This document shows, piece by piece, positions 32,264 through 44,600 of a stretch of DNA of 64,000 nt. A model generated the notes under the pieces. The model was not told where the DNA came from and ran no database searches. It saw only the letters and a list, made by a program, of their open reading frames with translations. This DNA comes from Rhynchopus euleeides (Eukaryota; Euglenozoa; Diplonemea; Diplonemida; Diplonemidae), in contig OY723302.1 in assembly GCA_963210315.1 (NCBI GenBank), forward strand, positions 1,612,001 to 1,676,000, in the 5' to 3' direction. Numbering within the stretch: the first letter of the stretch is position 1; each line of letters starts with the position of its first letter. The position numbers and the translations under genes are program-made.

Positions 32264-35200
32264 ATGGGTGCCAACAAGCTCCTGCTGTCCACAGCCCTTC
32301 TCGCCTGTGTGGCGGGGGCGGCAGCCCAGGATGAGTGCCTGGATGTGAAGAACGTCTGCCCGCTGAAGCAGACCTGCAAAGATGCGGATACAGCCACACC
32401 CGACAACTGGATCTGTGAGTGCGACGCGCCGGCATCTGGGGTATCCATGGGGCCTGGAGCAGCGGCCTGCACGCTGGATGAGTGTGCGGTGAACTGCCCG
32501 ACTTGTGAGAACGGCCTGTGTGGCCAGAACAACCAGGACTGCATCGACCTCAATAAGAAGGCAGACGAGCTGCACGACTGGGTTTGCTCCTGCAGGAGCC
32601 CTGCGCTGGCCTCATTTTCCTATGCGTCTGCCGCAACGTGTGTGCTGAATGAATGCACCCTGCACTCGTCGGTGTGCAACCCCGTAGCGCAGACCTGCGT
32701 GGACCCGAATGTTGCGGCGAATAGCACAGGCGACTGGGTGTGTGAGTGCAACCCCCCGCTGGTGGGTTCCGGCCAGCAGGGTATCGCTAGCTGCATCTAC
32801 GACGAATGCAAGGAAAACTTTGCGCTGTGCACCGGCGCAGGGCAGACGTGCCTTGACCCGAACACAAGCTCCGACTCCGTGCGCGACTGGAAGTGCCAGT
32901 GCGTTGCGCCAGCCACAGGGGAGCAGGTGCGGGGCATTGCTGAATGTAGTATGGCATTGCCAGACGTGGGGGGGGGGGGGGGGGGCTAATTCAACCCAAA
33001 AAACGGGAGTAAACCCCACTTTTCCAGGGAGCACCTCTAAACATGAAACCAATGCTACAAACCGACCCAAACCAGTCCAGAAACGTGTTTCTGGGGGGTT
33101 TCGGTGACCTGTGTGGCCCAGAGAGGCCCAGAAACGCGATTTTTTTCAGTTGGCACAGATGTGGTACCAGATGCGGTACTGAATGGCCGAGAAAAACAGC
33201 CGATGGACACTGCTTTCTGCAGGCACTGCGGCTTGACGTCATGTGTCACCATTGCATCAATGTAGTCACGCTTGAGCCACTTCGATAGTGTTCTGCCCCC
33301 TTCACAGTTTTTAAGATTGGCAAGGAGTGTTTCTCGTGCTTGGCGTGCCACCGTACCTTTTTCACGTACCCCAATGCTGGCTGGCACGACATGAACTGCG
33401 CCAGCCACTCCGGTGCATCTCCCGGAGGAGGGAGACGAGCTTATCCTCGAGAAGGAAAACGTTCTCGATCCGAGTGGCGGTCAGCTCGCCAGCAGGTTCC
33501 TTGTCATTTGCCTTCAATTATTTGAGGGCGTAGGCATTCCGCCCCATTAGAATGGCAAGGGCTGCCATTTGATACTCTCGAAGTGAGCAGGCCAACACTC
33601 CGAGCAGCGTCCTGCCCATAGTGCGTGCCCACCATCTCTGGAACCTCAATCCAGAAGGGATACCAACCTTCTCAGTGCAACCACGAGTGCACTTTGGCCT
33701 CTGCCCCCACCCCGTGGTGCTGCTTGTCGCCCCTCGGTACATGGTGATGTTACATCGATCCGCGGCATGAAGTAGAGCTTGACCGATGAACCATTCGGTT
33801 GCTTCGACCACAGGTTTCGCTTTATGTTGCAGCAGCCGCTGTAACCTGGCACAGCACTGGTACCACATCTGTGCCAAAAAATCCCCACAGCGGCCTCCAC
33901 CACCGCCTGGTCTACGACCATGACATCCCGGGCACGGCACAACCACCTTGCCAACCCTGCCTGAAGCATGCGCCGGGCCACCCCCCGCCTGGGGTCTCAC
34001 TGAAGCACCTCTTCTTCGGCTGCCCCGCGACAGCGTCGGCCCGACACCACCTCACAGCCACAAACGTGCACAACCTGCTGTTGCACAACTGCAAGGAGGC
34101 GCTGCGCTACCTGGCCGAGGCAGGGGTAACGGAGCACGGCGAGAAGGACTACCTGAACGCGTGAACCAAATAACATCATCAGAGAACAAGGGCTTCGGCC
34201 CGACCTCCCAGCACCCCCCCCCCCCCCATCCCAGCCCCACGTCACTTACCACAGGCCGCCAGGCGCGTCAGCGTCGGCGACCGCCCGCCCCCAGTCTGAG
34301 AGGCATCAGCCGAATCTCGGTGGAGGCGGGCACAAAACAAAAGGGAGAGTCGTCACTGTGCATATCAGCACGGTCCCGCCCTCTGTGCCAGACCAACACA
34401 CCACCAAAGGAAAAGAGGAAGAGGCGACGTAAGGCAATGCCTCCGTGCGGCCAGGAGAACACGAAATAGCGACCCCCTCAACGGGGAATGCTACGAGCAC
34501 GGCCAAAAATCGTTCAAAATCGTTCAAAATTGGAGACGCAAAAAATGAGCTTTCCGGGCCGAATTTGGGCCTATTTCGGGCAGATACCGAATTTCCGGGG
34601 TGATATGGGGTGTTTCTGGCCTTTTGGTGCCCTTGGGGGCCTCTCTGCGGCGAAGTTGAAAATTTGGGTTTACTCCCGGTTTTAGCCCCCGTGGGTAGGG
34701 GGGGGGGGGGTGGGGTGGTTGGGGTTCCTTGAATGAGGCCCCAAACAACCACGGCCCGTTCCGTGTGTTTTGGGGGCGGGGTGGACACGGTGGTGGAAAG
34801 GTGTGGCATCGCCATTCCTTTCTGCATGCACCGCATCTCGATGGCATTGCACACCGACACGCACACACAGCTTACACCGATGAATGTGCGGCAAACTCGG
34901 CGACGTGTAATGGCCCTGGCCAGCACTGCGTCGACCCCGATGCCGCGATGGTTGGAGACTGGCGATGTGAGTGCTTCGCGCCCTTCACGGGGATGCCTAT
35001 GACTGGCGCCAGCACCACCTGTGGTATGTCGCCTTCCTGCCTTCCTCGCCTGTCCGCTCTGTGTTGCATCAACGGCGGGAGGTGGGACGGAGGCCAGCTG
35101 CCAGTGTGATTTCGTCATACACCCAACGCCCCGTGTGAGTCTTAGCCACGTGCCCCGCTGAGTGTCCACCCTCTTGCCGCTTGCACAGCATATCTGGTGT

Positions 35201-38200
35201 GGTGACTACAAAAAGGACTAACATTGCGAGAAGTGTGTGGGAGGCTTGCTTTTCCATTCACTCTCGACAATCAAATCCCCCCTTGCAGAGCTTGACGAGT
35301 GCACCAGCGACTGCGCGTCCTGCGCCAAGACCACAGGAGGTGACCAATGCTCAGACGTGGGGCAGCTGTGCAAGGATCTGGACAAAAGCGCGCTGAGTCT
35401 GCGGGACTGGGAGTGCTCGTGCATCGACCCGCAGTCGGGAGCGTCACGTCCCATGGGAGCGGCTGCGTGCGTGCTGAACGAGTGTGCGCAGAATGCCGCC
35501 ACCTGTGTCAACGGGCAGACCTGCGAGGACCCAGACCCCTCGCCCAACGCATCTGGCGACTGGAAGTGTGTGTGCCCCAAGCCTGCTGTGGGTGAGGCTG
35601 TTGCTAAGGCGGCGACTTGTGTGTACGATGAGTGCCTCGCCTTTGCAGCCGACCAGTGTGTGGTGGCTGGGCAGGAGTGCGCGGATCCCAAGAAGACCCG
35701 CGCCTCTGTGGATGACTGGGAGTGCCGCTGCGTTGCCCCCGCAACAGGCTCGCAGGTGGCGGGTGTCGCCACCTGCACCTACCCCGCTGGCGATGAGTGC
35801 GAGAAAAACTCCACAGTGTGCACCAGCAAGGGGCAGAAGTGCACCGACCCCTCTACCAGCACGACTGATGACTGGCAGTGCGAGTGCATCCCCCCTGCAG
35901 AGGGGCGTGCTGTGACAGGCGCTGCCACAGAGTGCATCATCGACGAGTGCACAGCGGTGTGTGCCACATGTGCCGACACAGGGTCGGGCAATGTGTGCAG
36001 CCAGAGCCACCAGGCGTGCATGGACCCGGACAAGCACCCCTCCAGCCCGCACGACTGGGTGTGCATCTGCCCTGCCAGCCGCAAGAACAAGACGGGTGGC
36101 CCTGCCTTGTGTGTGGATGACGAGTGTACGCGTGTGGGCTGTGGTGTGAATCAGACGTGCATCGATCCCGACACCACCGAGGGCAGCATCGGTGACTACT
36201 ACTGCGAGTGCACGTACGGCAAAGGGAAGCAGGTGGGTGCGCCCGCCAACTGTGGTATGCAAAGAAGCCTTGTGCCTCCTGCAGGCAGCACACCACGCCA
36301 CAACACTCCCTCCCCCCGCAGCTATCGATGAGTGCAAGTACCATTCGACTGCTTGCTCGACGCAGTTCCAGTCGTGCTATGACCCCGACCCCCTCAAGGA
36401 GGGTGATTGGTTCTGCGAGTGCCCTGCACCCGCCACAGGGACCCAAGTCGGTGGCCCTGTTCTCGTGTGCGGTATGCGCCCTGTCTGACTATGCCCAGCA
36501 ACACCCGCCCCTGCTACAGATCAAGTCGATGACTGTGTCACTGGTGTTTATGTGTGCCAACAGTACGAGCAGACGTGCATCGACACCAACGGCATGAATA
36601 ACGACTATTCGTGCGCGTGTATATCCCCACGCACAGGGCCCCCGATGAAGAATGGAGAGGCGAAGTGTGGTATGTTGCTGATCAGCACGTCAGTGCCTCA
36701 ATTCAACTTCCTTCACAGACCTCGACGAGTGCGTGCAGCAGTGTGATACATGCGCCACGTCGCCGCACAGCGCAGGAGCAGGTTTTGGGAATGTGTGCAC
36801 TGACAAAGGGCAGATCTGCCACGACCCTGATCACAGTCCAAAGGCCACTGGTGACTGGAAGTGTGAGTGTGCACCCCCCTCTGTGGGAACACCTGGGGTG
36901 ACGGTGGCTGCAGTCTGTGGTATGTGCCGCTTCTGTGCTGAATTGTGCTGAAACACCACTTCCCTCCACGCAGAGCTGGACGAGTGCCTGACACCTTCGA
37001 ACAACGCTTCTTGCGGTGAGCACCAGCAGTGCAACGACATTAACCGGGCGACGACAAGTGTCGGGGACTGGGCGTGTGAGTGCATCATGCCGTGGGTGGG
37101 GCAGCAGGTCACGGGCCCTGCCTCGTGCCGCCTGACACCCACACCTGCGCCTGATACGCCCGCACCACCGACGCCTGCCCCGCCGACGGCGACACCCACG
37201 ACGGCGCCCGCGACGCCAGCCCCTGACACAGTGGCACCGGACACCCTTGCGCCCACGCCCGCCCCCCCTACCCCTGCGCCGGACACGCCTGCACCCATGA
37301 CGCCTGCACCCGACACACCTGTGCCGACGAACCCGCCGGACACCCCGGCGCCCCCGACCCCGGCGCCCCCGACCCCGGCGCCTTCAACTCCAGCGCCCGA
37401 CACGCCAGCGCCACTGCCCCCAGGCAAGACGCTTGCGCCTGATACGACAGCGCCGGAAACGCCGCTGCCACCGGGGGCAACTTTCGCACCGCCGACACCT
37501 CTGCCCCCTGGCATGACGTTGGCGCCAACAGCAATGGGGACAGATGCGCCAGCAACGCCGCTGCCTGCAGGGGCGACATTTGCACCGCCGACACCGCTTC
37601 CGGCAGGAGCGACGCTCGCACCCACGACAGCGCCGGAAACGCCGCTGCCAGCGGGGGCGACGTTTGCACCCGATACGCCGCTTCCGCCGGGGATGACCCT
37701 GGCGCCGCCAACAGCAGCAACGACAGACGCGCCAGCAACGCCGCTGCCTGCAGGGGAAACATTTGCACCGCCGACGCCGCTTCCGGCAGGGGCAACACTC
37801 GCACCCACATCAGTGCCGGAAACGCCGCTGCCAGCGGGGGAAACTTTCGCACCGCCGACACCCCTGCCCCCTGACATGACGTTGGCGCCAACAGTCGCGG
37901 CGGTGACAGACGCGCCGGCAACGCCGCTGCCACCGGGGGTGACGTTTGCACCCACCACGCCGCTTCCGCCGGGTCTCACCTTCGTGCCCTCGACGCCGCT
38001 CCCGGCAGGCAGCGCTGTGACGCCGCTGCCACCGGGGGTGACTTTCGCACCCTCAACGCCGCTGCCAGCAGGCAGCACCTTCGCGCCGGCAACACCGCTG
38101 CCACCGGGGACGACGTTTGCGCCCCCCACACCGGCAACACCGCTGCCACCGGGGGCGACGTTCGCACCCGCAACGCCGCTGCCGGCAGGCAGCACCTTCG

Positions 38201-39243
38201 CACCCCCCACACCTATGCCCCCTGGCATGACGACGGCCCCTGCCACGCAGCTTTCTGTTGGCGTGACGCAGAATCCGACCGCAGCAGAGTGCGCCCAGAA
38301 GGGGGTCCAGAGCGCGTGCGTCAGCAGACCGGGCTGCGATTGGAACGGCGTGTCGTGCATCTTCCTCGGTGCGGGGGGCTGGGAGACACCCGTGCCGACG
38401 GAGGAGGAGGACGACACGCTGATCATCTTGCTGCTGATCGTGCTCTTCCTGCTGCTGCTGTGCCTCGTCCTGACATGCATCTACGCATGGCTCTCCAGGA
38501 AGAAGGATAAGTACCACGAGCGCAACGAGGTGTCGAAGAAGGACACCGAGCTGCAGAAGGTCGACGCAGAGAGCAGGGCCAAGTCCCAGGTGCTGGAGGG
38601 GGAGGAGGCGCTTCTGCAGGAGTACCGCAACGAGCTGGACCGGAAGAACCAGGAACTGGAGCAGCGCGCGGAGGAGGTGAACGAGGCGAAGCGGGAGACG
38701 GAGGCTGAGCGTGACCACCGCCTCGAGACGGAGGCGGAGCTGGACCGCCAGGCCGAGAAGCAGCGCCAGATGCTGGAGGCGCGCGACGCTGACGAGCGTC
38801 TCCGCCAGCAGGAGCTGCTGGCGTCGGCGCAGCGCGACAGCATCACGAAGGCCGGCAGGTCGCCGGGCTTCTTCAGCGTTTCCCCCGGGCTGGCGGGTTC
38901 CACCGCAGCTGGCTTCAGCACCGTGCGGCAGCCTTCGGAGTCGCCGGTGCGGTCCGACGCACCCCCTTCCAGGGCAGGGCCGATGCCGCCGCAGCCCCCG
39001 CCCACCAGCTCGCCTGTCCACCCAGAGTCTGTCGAGGCGCGGAGGCCGCCCATCGGACAGCTCCCCACCGACAACCCGTCGACCCGTCGTCTGATCACCG
39101 ACGACCCCGTGGCGCTTGCGCCCCAAGGGAGCCCGCTCAGGACAACGGGTTACCCCTCCCTCCCCCACCCCACGATACAGCACACGGAGGGCCTGCCGCC
39201 GCAGGGTGTGCCTGGTGCTCTGCCGCCTTCTCCGCCGCAGTGA
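32264..39243 (+). CDS. Seven-exon EGF-repeat single-pass membrane protein
   Basis: Exons 32264-32948, 34871-35023, 35289-36254, 36322-36471, 36520-36669, 36719-36919 and 36974-39243 join to 4575 nt, 1524 aa. All introns are phase 1, begin GTATG, and fall between modules right after the last Cys. Order: signal peptide (NKLLLSTALLACVAGAAA); 15 EGF-like modules, each D-E-C...C...C...W-x-C-x-C...C (calcium-binding type DEC); a Thr/Pro stalk of about 380 residues with TPLPPGxTFAP repeats (37130-38280); a small Cys-rich segment (C-x7-C-x4-C-x6-C); a transmembrane helix (LIILLLIVLFLLLLCLVLTC, about 38420-38490); a charged coiled coil (38500-38850); and a Pro-rich cytoplasmic tail. This is the layout of a cell-surface adhesion or receptor protein; ligand unknown. 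Intron 1 (1922 nt) carries a transposon. Family not named. Confidence 0.85.
32987..34697. mobile_element. Element N inside intron 1 of the EGF-like gene
   Basis: TA at 32987-32988 and 34696-34697, with poly-G outside both (32968-32985; 34698-34709), mirroring LIR1 and LIR2. Inside the ends, CGGGAGTAAACCC (left) pairs with GGGTTTACTCCCG (right). Minus-strand frames at 34000-33518 (containing VVEATEWFIGQALLHAADRC) and 33408-33055 (RTLSKWLKRDYIDAMVTHDV) look like transposase relics. Removing it leaves an intron of about 211 nt. Confidence 0.6.
33950..34164 (+). pseudogene. LINE-type reverse-transcriptase C-terminal tail (fragment)
   Basis: The plus-strand frame ending at 34164 reads PCQPCLKHAPGH, then SLKHLFFGCPATASARHHLT, i.e. 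C-x2-C-x15-H-x4-C followed by PAT-x-AR. That pattern is typical of the zinc knuckle at the C-terminus of non-LTR retrotransposon proteins. Upstream reverse-transcriptase motifs are not visible. It overlaps minus-strand relics of element N, so only one strand may be meaningful. Confidence 0.35.
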
Positions 39244-41429
39244 GGTGGTGATGGGTTTCGCCTCGGTAAACCTTATCTCAGAGAGAGTGCTGGCAGTGTG
39301 CGGGCACAGCATGGACAGACACGCATGCGTGTCGCAGGGTGTGTGAAAAGCAGTGATAAATGGGGTGGGGGGGGTGGTGGGTGTGTTGCAGTCGATAGAT
39401 CTCCCACTCCTGTTCATGTGTGGGTGGTGTTGGTGGTGGTGAAGTGGAGGCTGAGTGGGGGGAGGGGGGGGGGGGAGGGGGCAAACATCAGGTTTTTGGT
39501 TCTGCTCAGCCAGGCCACCCTTGTTGTGTTAGTCACGAAAACAATATGAAAATCTTGAAAACCTTCAGTGGGTGTAAGGGGGGGGGGGTGGTGTAGCGCC
39601 TTAAATGGCACAGTGGGAAGGGGGGAGTGCATGGGGGGGGGGGGGTGGGGGAGGAGCGGGGGGGCGTCGCCCCTCCTCCCCTGACTGAGAGAAGAACCCT
39701 TTCTGTGCCGTCCTGTGCCTCCTCCACACGGGTCCTCCCCAAAAGTCGCGCGAGACGGAGACACTGGCGGAGGGGGAGGGGAGGGGGGGTGGGGGACTCG
39801 ATGCTGATGTGCACCTTTACTGGTTGTATTGTCTTTACCTGAGGGCTTGGTGGTGGCGGCGGTGGCGGTGGTCTCACCAACCGTACAGCTGCAGTTGTGG
39901 GTTTGGCATCGGGGTCGTGTCGCAGGGGCGAGCTTGTCTCTCTTGACCTTCGAGCGAGGGTTGCCCCTGTTGTTGGTTTTCGTTCCAAATTTCCACAAGT
40001 CAAAGGCGGAGTTCAGAAGTGCAGAACACAAGAAGCCGTGTGGGCACTCTGAGTTTTTTGGTAGAACGCGCAAATCACCCGCTCGGGCGAGAAGTGTGTT
40101 AAGCCTAGAAAGGAGCTGTGGCAGCAATGTGGGCGTGTAGTCTGCATCATTTGCTTCTCTGCCTTATCAGTACATTCACCTTCCTTCTGCAGATTAACAC
40201 CCCGGTTGCACAAACAAACACATTACGTACCGCCGGCTCCTTTTTTTCGGCTGCTGCCAGTGCTGGCTGATCATTATTTCCAGTTTTGGGTGGTGGAAGC
40301 GGCAACGTATCAAATCGGGAAGCACATTTTGCTACGCTTTACCAGGGGAATCGCCGGAAAACAGACATGTGCCCACATTCGGCACCATCATGGCTTTGCA
40401 AAGGATACATGAGCCAGACCCCCCATCTTCCACAGGTTTCGTGCGATGGCCCAAAAACAATTCATCTCGGGTTTCCCCTTCCGCCTTTCTCCATGGATGA
40501 ATGCCCCTGCACCGAAGCGCCAACAAGTTGTTTTTTTTTGCCAAGGTTTCTTTACTGTTTACTGTCGGGTTCCGATGTGTTCCATCCGTTCAGGCCGCCC
40601 CACCACCTCATCCCACGTCGTGGCCCCAAAACAACACGTTTTAGCGCCTCTTTCTGACACCCCCCCTGTTTCCTATTTTGGGATGCACTGCGGCAAGATG
40701 TGCTGCCTGTCATCCGAGCACTTCACTGCGGCCATCCATACAAGCAAGGCGCCCCACACCTGGCATTGCAGGATGCCCGCCTCCTCCCTGAGCCCCTCGG
40801 TGAATCTCGAGGCTCTCAAGATCTCAAGAAACGAACAAAACGATGAGTCGTCACTGTGGAACGTATGGATCCGCCCCCTCTCTTCTGGCCTCTGGGACAT
40901 AACAGAATATGTATTCAGCTCCTGGAACTGGCATTGGCTATTCGCATTTTGCGGCAGGCCGTGCCGCTGCAGGATGCAAAAGGAGCAAGTGGCAGAACCA
41001 GCAGGCGAGCGATCCGCCACACAACACGTCGCCAGACGAGCAGGCTCCGGGTGGAACCATTGAGGCCTCTCTCGACGGATGTACCCTTCATTGGGTTCGG
41101 GCCTGGAGGGGGACAGTGGAGGGGTGGGGGTGGGGGAGATGATGTCCCAGAGTTGTTCAGGACAACAAAAAAAAAGTTCCACCCCCGCGCGTGGCCGCAC
41201 CTGGCATGCAATGAATCTGTCGAATCACCACACCTTTTTATTTTTGTGTCAGCGAAACCGCCAGCCCATGAGCATTCTCGGGGCTGGCGCAGGGGCCCTT
41301 AGCCTTAGAGGGCCCCCCCACCACCACCACTTCATCTCTCCCTCTCTTGAAAACTATCTGTCAAATGCAGTTGTATGTTATTTTCCCAAAGAACCCCCTA
41401 CGAACAACGCCTTCTATTTTCTCTATTTA
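39244..41429. other. Intergenic, G-run rich, with relics
   Basis: G runs at 39368-39376, 39456-39480, 39579-39588 and 39632-39665. A diverged copy of dispersed repeat R lies at 40291-40345. A minus-strand relic occupies part of 40673-41200. A minus-strand Pro-rich open frame at 39414-40127 is antisense to G runs and is not called as a gene. Confidence 0.45.
40673..41200 (-). pseudogene. Minus-strand relic ORF with HSDDS motif
   Basis: The frame reads ...RIHTFHSDDSSFCSFLEILR... and continues through an amphipathic stretch to IPK. A similar HSDDSPFCFVPAS string is encoded on the minus strand near 34370 inside element N, so both are probably fragments of one transposon protein family. Function unknown. 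Confidence 0.35.
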
Positions 41430-41610
41430 AACATGGTTTCACAGAATTCTGACAGAAAAATGCCCAGAATTTCCAGATTTTTAAATTCTGCAGAATCTGA
41501 GAAATTCTGTAGAATTCTGCAGATTCTGAGAATTCTGACAGAATTCTGCAGAATTCTGTCAGATTCTGGGGAATTCTGAGAATTCTGGGAGAATTCTGAG
41601 AATTCTGCCA
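41430..41610. repeat. CAGAATTCTG palindromic array
   Basis: Densely repeated AGAATTCTG and CAGAATTC units with no gene. The same motif makes up the foldback at 51562-52272 and the inner ends of the giant inverted repeat (44165-44210, 54395-54480). It lies just outside the left arm of that repeat. Confidence 0.7.
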
Positions 41611-41614
41611 GTGG

Positions 41615-44600
41615 GGCTTGTGGCCAACTAGCAGCAGCCTGGTATGACAGGGTAGTCATACACAGGCTATGTACAGGGTCGGCCTCGTCCTGGACCAGTC
41701 GTAGGCTTATGCTACTGTTGGTTCTCAGGACTGGCCACCACTGCGCGGGTCAAATTTTTGGAAAGGGGGCCTTGACCAAAGGCAAACAGTTTTTGAGTTC
41801 TTGCACCACTTCATCTCGGGACTACTCTGATTGGATTCCTCGGATTCGTCGACACACTGTTTCAGAACTGTGCACTTCTCCATCCACACCGGCATCGGGT
41901 CACCCGCTGAATGCCGTGAGGGCCGAAGCCCAGGGTCAGATTTCGGTACAAGGCGATTAACAGGTCGTTGAGAGGTTCGCAAGTTTAAATGTACCTACAA
42001 AAGCTTCATGTACCCGTGATAGGGATTTAGTCATTGCTATAGGTGAAGATCAGAGCCCAGGCGGGATGTAAGACAGGGTGTCGCAGATGCAACAATATCT
42101 CCAGAGCCACTTTGTATGCCTTTGTTCGGGATGCCCCTTCACCTGTCGCGCTTAGGTTCCGTCCAAGTTCGCCGATTCCAGTGCTTCAAGAGAGCACACA
42201 GTTCCTTCCCAGTAGTCTTCATCCTCGGTTCCGAATCATCGCAGTCCCTCGAATCCATGGTGCAGAACTAAATTCTCGAAAGGTGGTCAATGTTTTGAAA
42301 GGGGCCCGTGACCAGCGGAAATTGGAATTTTTGACCCAAACCTGCAAGTGTACTGTTGTTTAACGTTGTCCAAAGCCCCTTGCGGTGTGACAGTACATTC
42401 GTTATGTGAATATCTGTCACATGGCTATGGCAACACAGACACAGGCAAGCTGGGGAGGCGTCGCGTCCGTCGAAAAGATCATTTCTGCACAACTACCGGC
42501 ATCGCAGCTACGGTAGAAGTGACTGACCCTGTTCTTGTAATCTTGACGCTGGAAAATTCCATTCGGAAATACCAAACACATCCACTGAAAGTGGATGGAA
42601 TGGGCGTCAAGACCGTGATTTTTGGGGGAGTGGACTGCCCTGTATCGTGAACCCGCTGAGGGTACAAAATACAGAACAGGGAGGCACAGGTGCAGCACAA
42701 CACAGGCAGGCAGGCAGGAAACAATGGGTGCAGGTCAGACAAAATGTTCGGTGTCAATCGGCTTGGTTTGATTTGTAGGGATGATGCGGAACACACAACC
42801 CGCACCCAACCTCCAGATTCAGCCACTGTACCCATTTTCACCAGTTATATCCGCTCACTCAGAGCAAAACCGAAAAATACTACGAGAAACACTTGGCCTC
42901 GATGCTGTGAGTGTTGCATTGGACGTTTCAAAGACAAGTCGTTGTGTGTGCGCCAAACCCGGATGAACAAACCTCACGTGGTTTGGCTGATGAAGGTTGG
43001 TGTGAATGTGCGCACAGTCATAACAACAAGGCAAGGTAGATTGTGTTTGTCACCCAAAGCGCTGCCAACTATCTTTTTCACTGTGGGGGTCTTCGCTACG
43101 GGATGGTCGTCAGTGCACCTTGGTGTATTTGCTGTTGAAATAGTGAAAACTGACGAAGATTGACGAAGAATAACGACCAGCGAAGACCCCCTGTGACAAC
43201 CTTCTTGTTGTGTGTGGTTTTGTCCCCCAAAAAGAGAACTCGTCCAGCCAGTGGGTCGTAACAAGCGACACTCACACCTTCCCATTTTGTAAGTTCGGCG
43301 TAGCCAACTCAGGAAACTTTTCACTGTGCGGATCCTTGCGAACACTTCTCACGCCCGGCAGGCTGGTGGGGTGTTCTGCGTTCGAAGAAGTTCGACTGTC
43401 GTTGCACCGTCACACCCCACTCACCCATCCCACCCCGCCACCAGAGATCACACTCCAGAAGATGGGTTGTTCATTTGCGGTGGTTTAAAGATCAACCTCA
43501 CAGGGGTGAACAACAGGGTGAACAAGGCACGGGTTTTAGTCTGATGACACACTGCAACCTCAAGGTGACTGGCGACACCTCTCCCACAGTCTGCGGCACG
43601 CTGCCGTGGCAACAAGGCTTCCTGACATGGGAGATCGCTGCGTGGATCAACGTGGCACCACCCGTGTGCTCGGCAGGTTGTTTCGGCACCTGTTTTCTCC
43701 GTGTTATGCTTTTCGTGAGCGTGTCAGGGATGTTGGCACACGCTGGGGAGGGTTCACATGATGACATAACGTACATCAGAAGCACACACCCACGTGGCGC
43801 TGTCCTTGGCAGGACTTTGAAGTGCCGCCTTGATATCCTTGTTGGATAGAACCCTCATATCACACCCTCACTCAGCTGACGAAAACCTAGGAAAAAACGA
43901 GTGTAGGATAGCGGGCCCGGTTACTCACGGTATGGACCCTCGGGGCCAGGCTGCGATACCAGCACGCGAACCCAAATTGCACTGCGAAAACCTGAGATTT
44001 CTGGCTGATTTGGCCATGTACCCAGGTCCTCAGCAGGAGCTAGATATTCGCGGGCCCATTTTAGGGCAACGAATGGGCTCAAAATTCATAAATTCCTTTG
44101 AAAACGGGCCCAAATGTCCAAAATAGCCCCCCCCCCCCCCAAAAAAAAATTCGAAAAGGTCCCCCCCGCAGAATTTCTCAGATTTTTCTCAGATTTTTCA
44201 GATTTTGGCATTCTGGCCAGGGTATAAGATAGACTTTTTTTCTGGCGCCGTTTTCCGGTTTTTCTGGTTTTGAAAATTTTTCGCGCGCGCCTTCGGCGCG
44301 CGCGACCCGCGCAAACCCTCCCAGAATCTGAGAGGGCCCGGTGCCTGCGCGCGTCCTGTCGTACTGAGGCTGCTTGGTGGGGCAGGCGCAGCAGCTGCTT
44401 TGAAAGTTTGGACTCTCGCCCAAAAAACCGGTCTGGTGCAATGCTTTTACACAGGGGGGTCTGGGGGGCGGAGCCCCCCAGCCGCCGGAGGCCACGGTAG
44501 TGAACATCTGTTCCCTACAGTCTGGATTCGCTTGTAAGTAGGAAGGCTTCGCTGTATCGCAGCCCGGCCAGCAGGAGATCACTGGTCCTTGAGGGTTCAA

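Noticed and set aside
36831..38480. 549-codon minus-strand open frame with Gly/Val/Ala repeats
   Set aside because: It is the antisense of the TPLPPG stalk coding repeats of the EGF-like gene.
39414..40127. 237-codon minus-strand Pro/Thr-rich frame
   Set aside because: Mostly antisense to poly-G runs; no conserved motif and no plausible start context.
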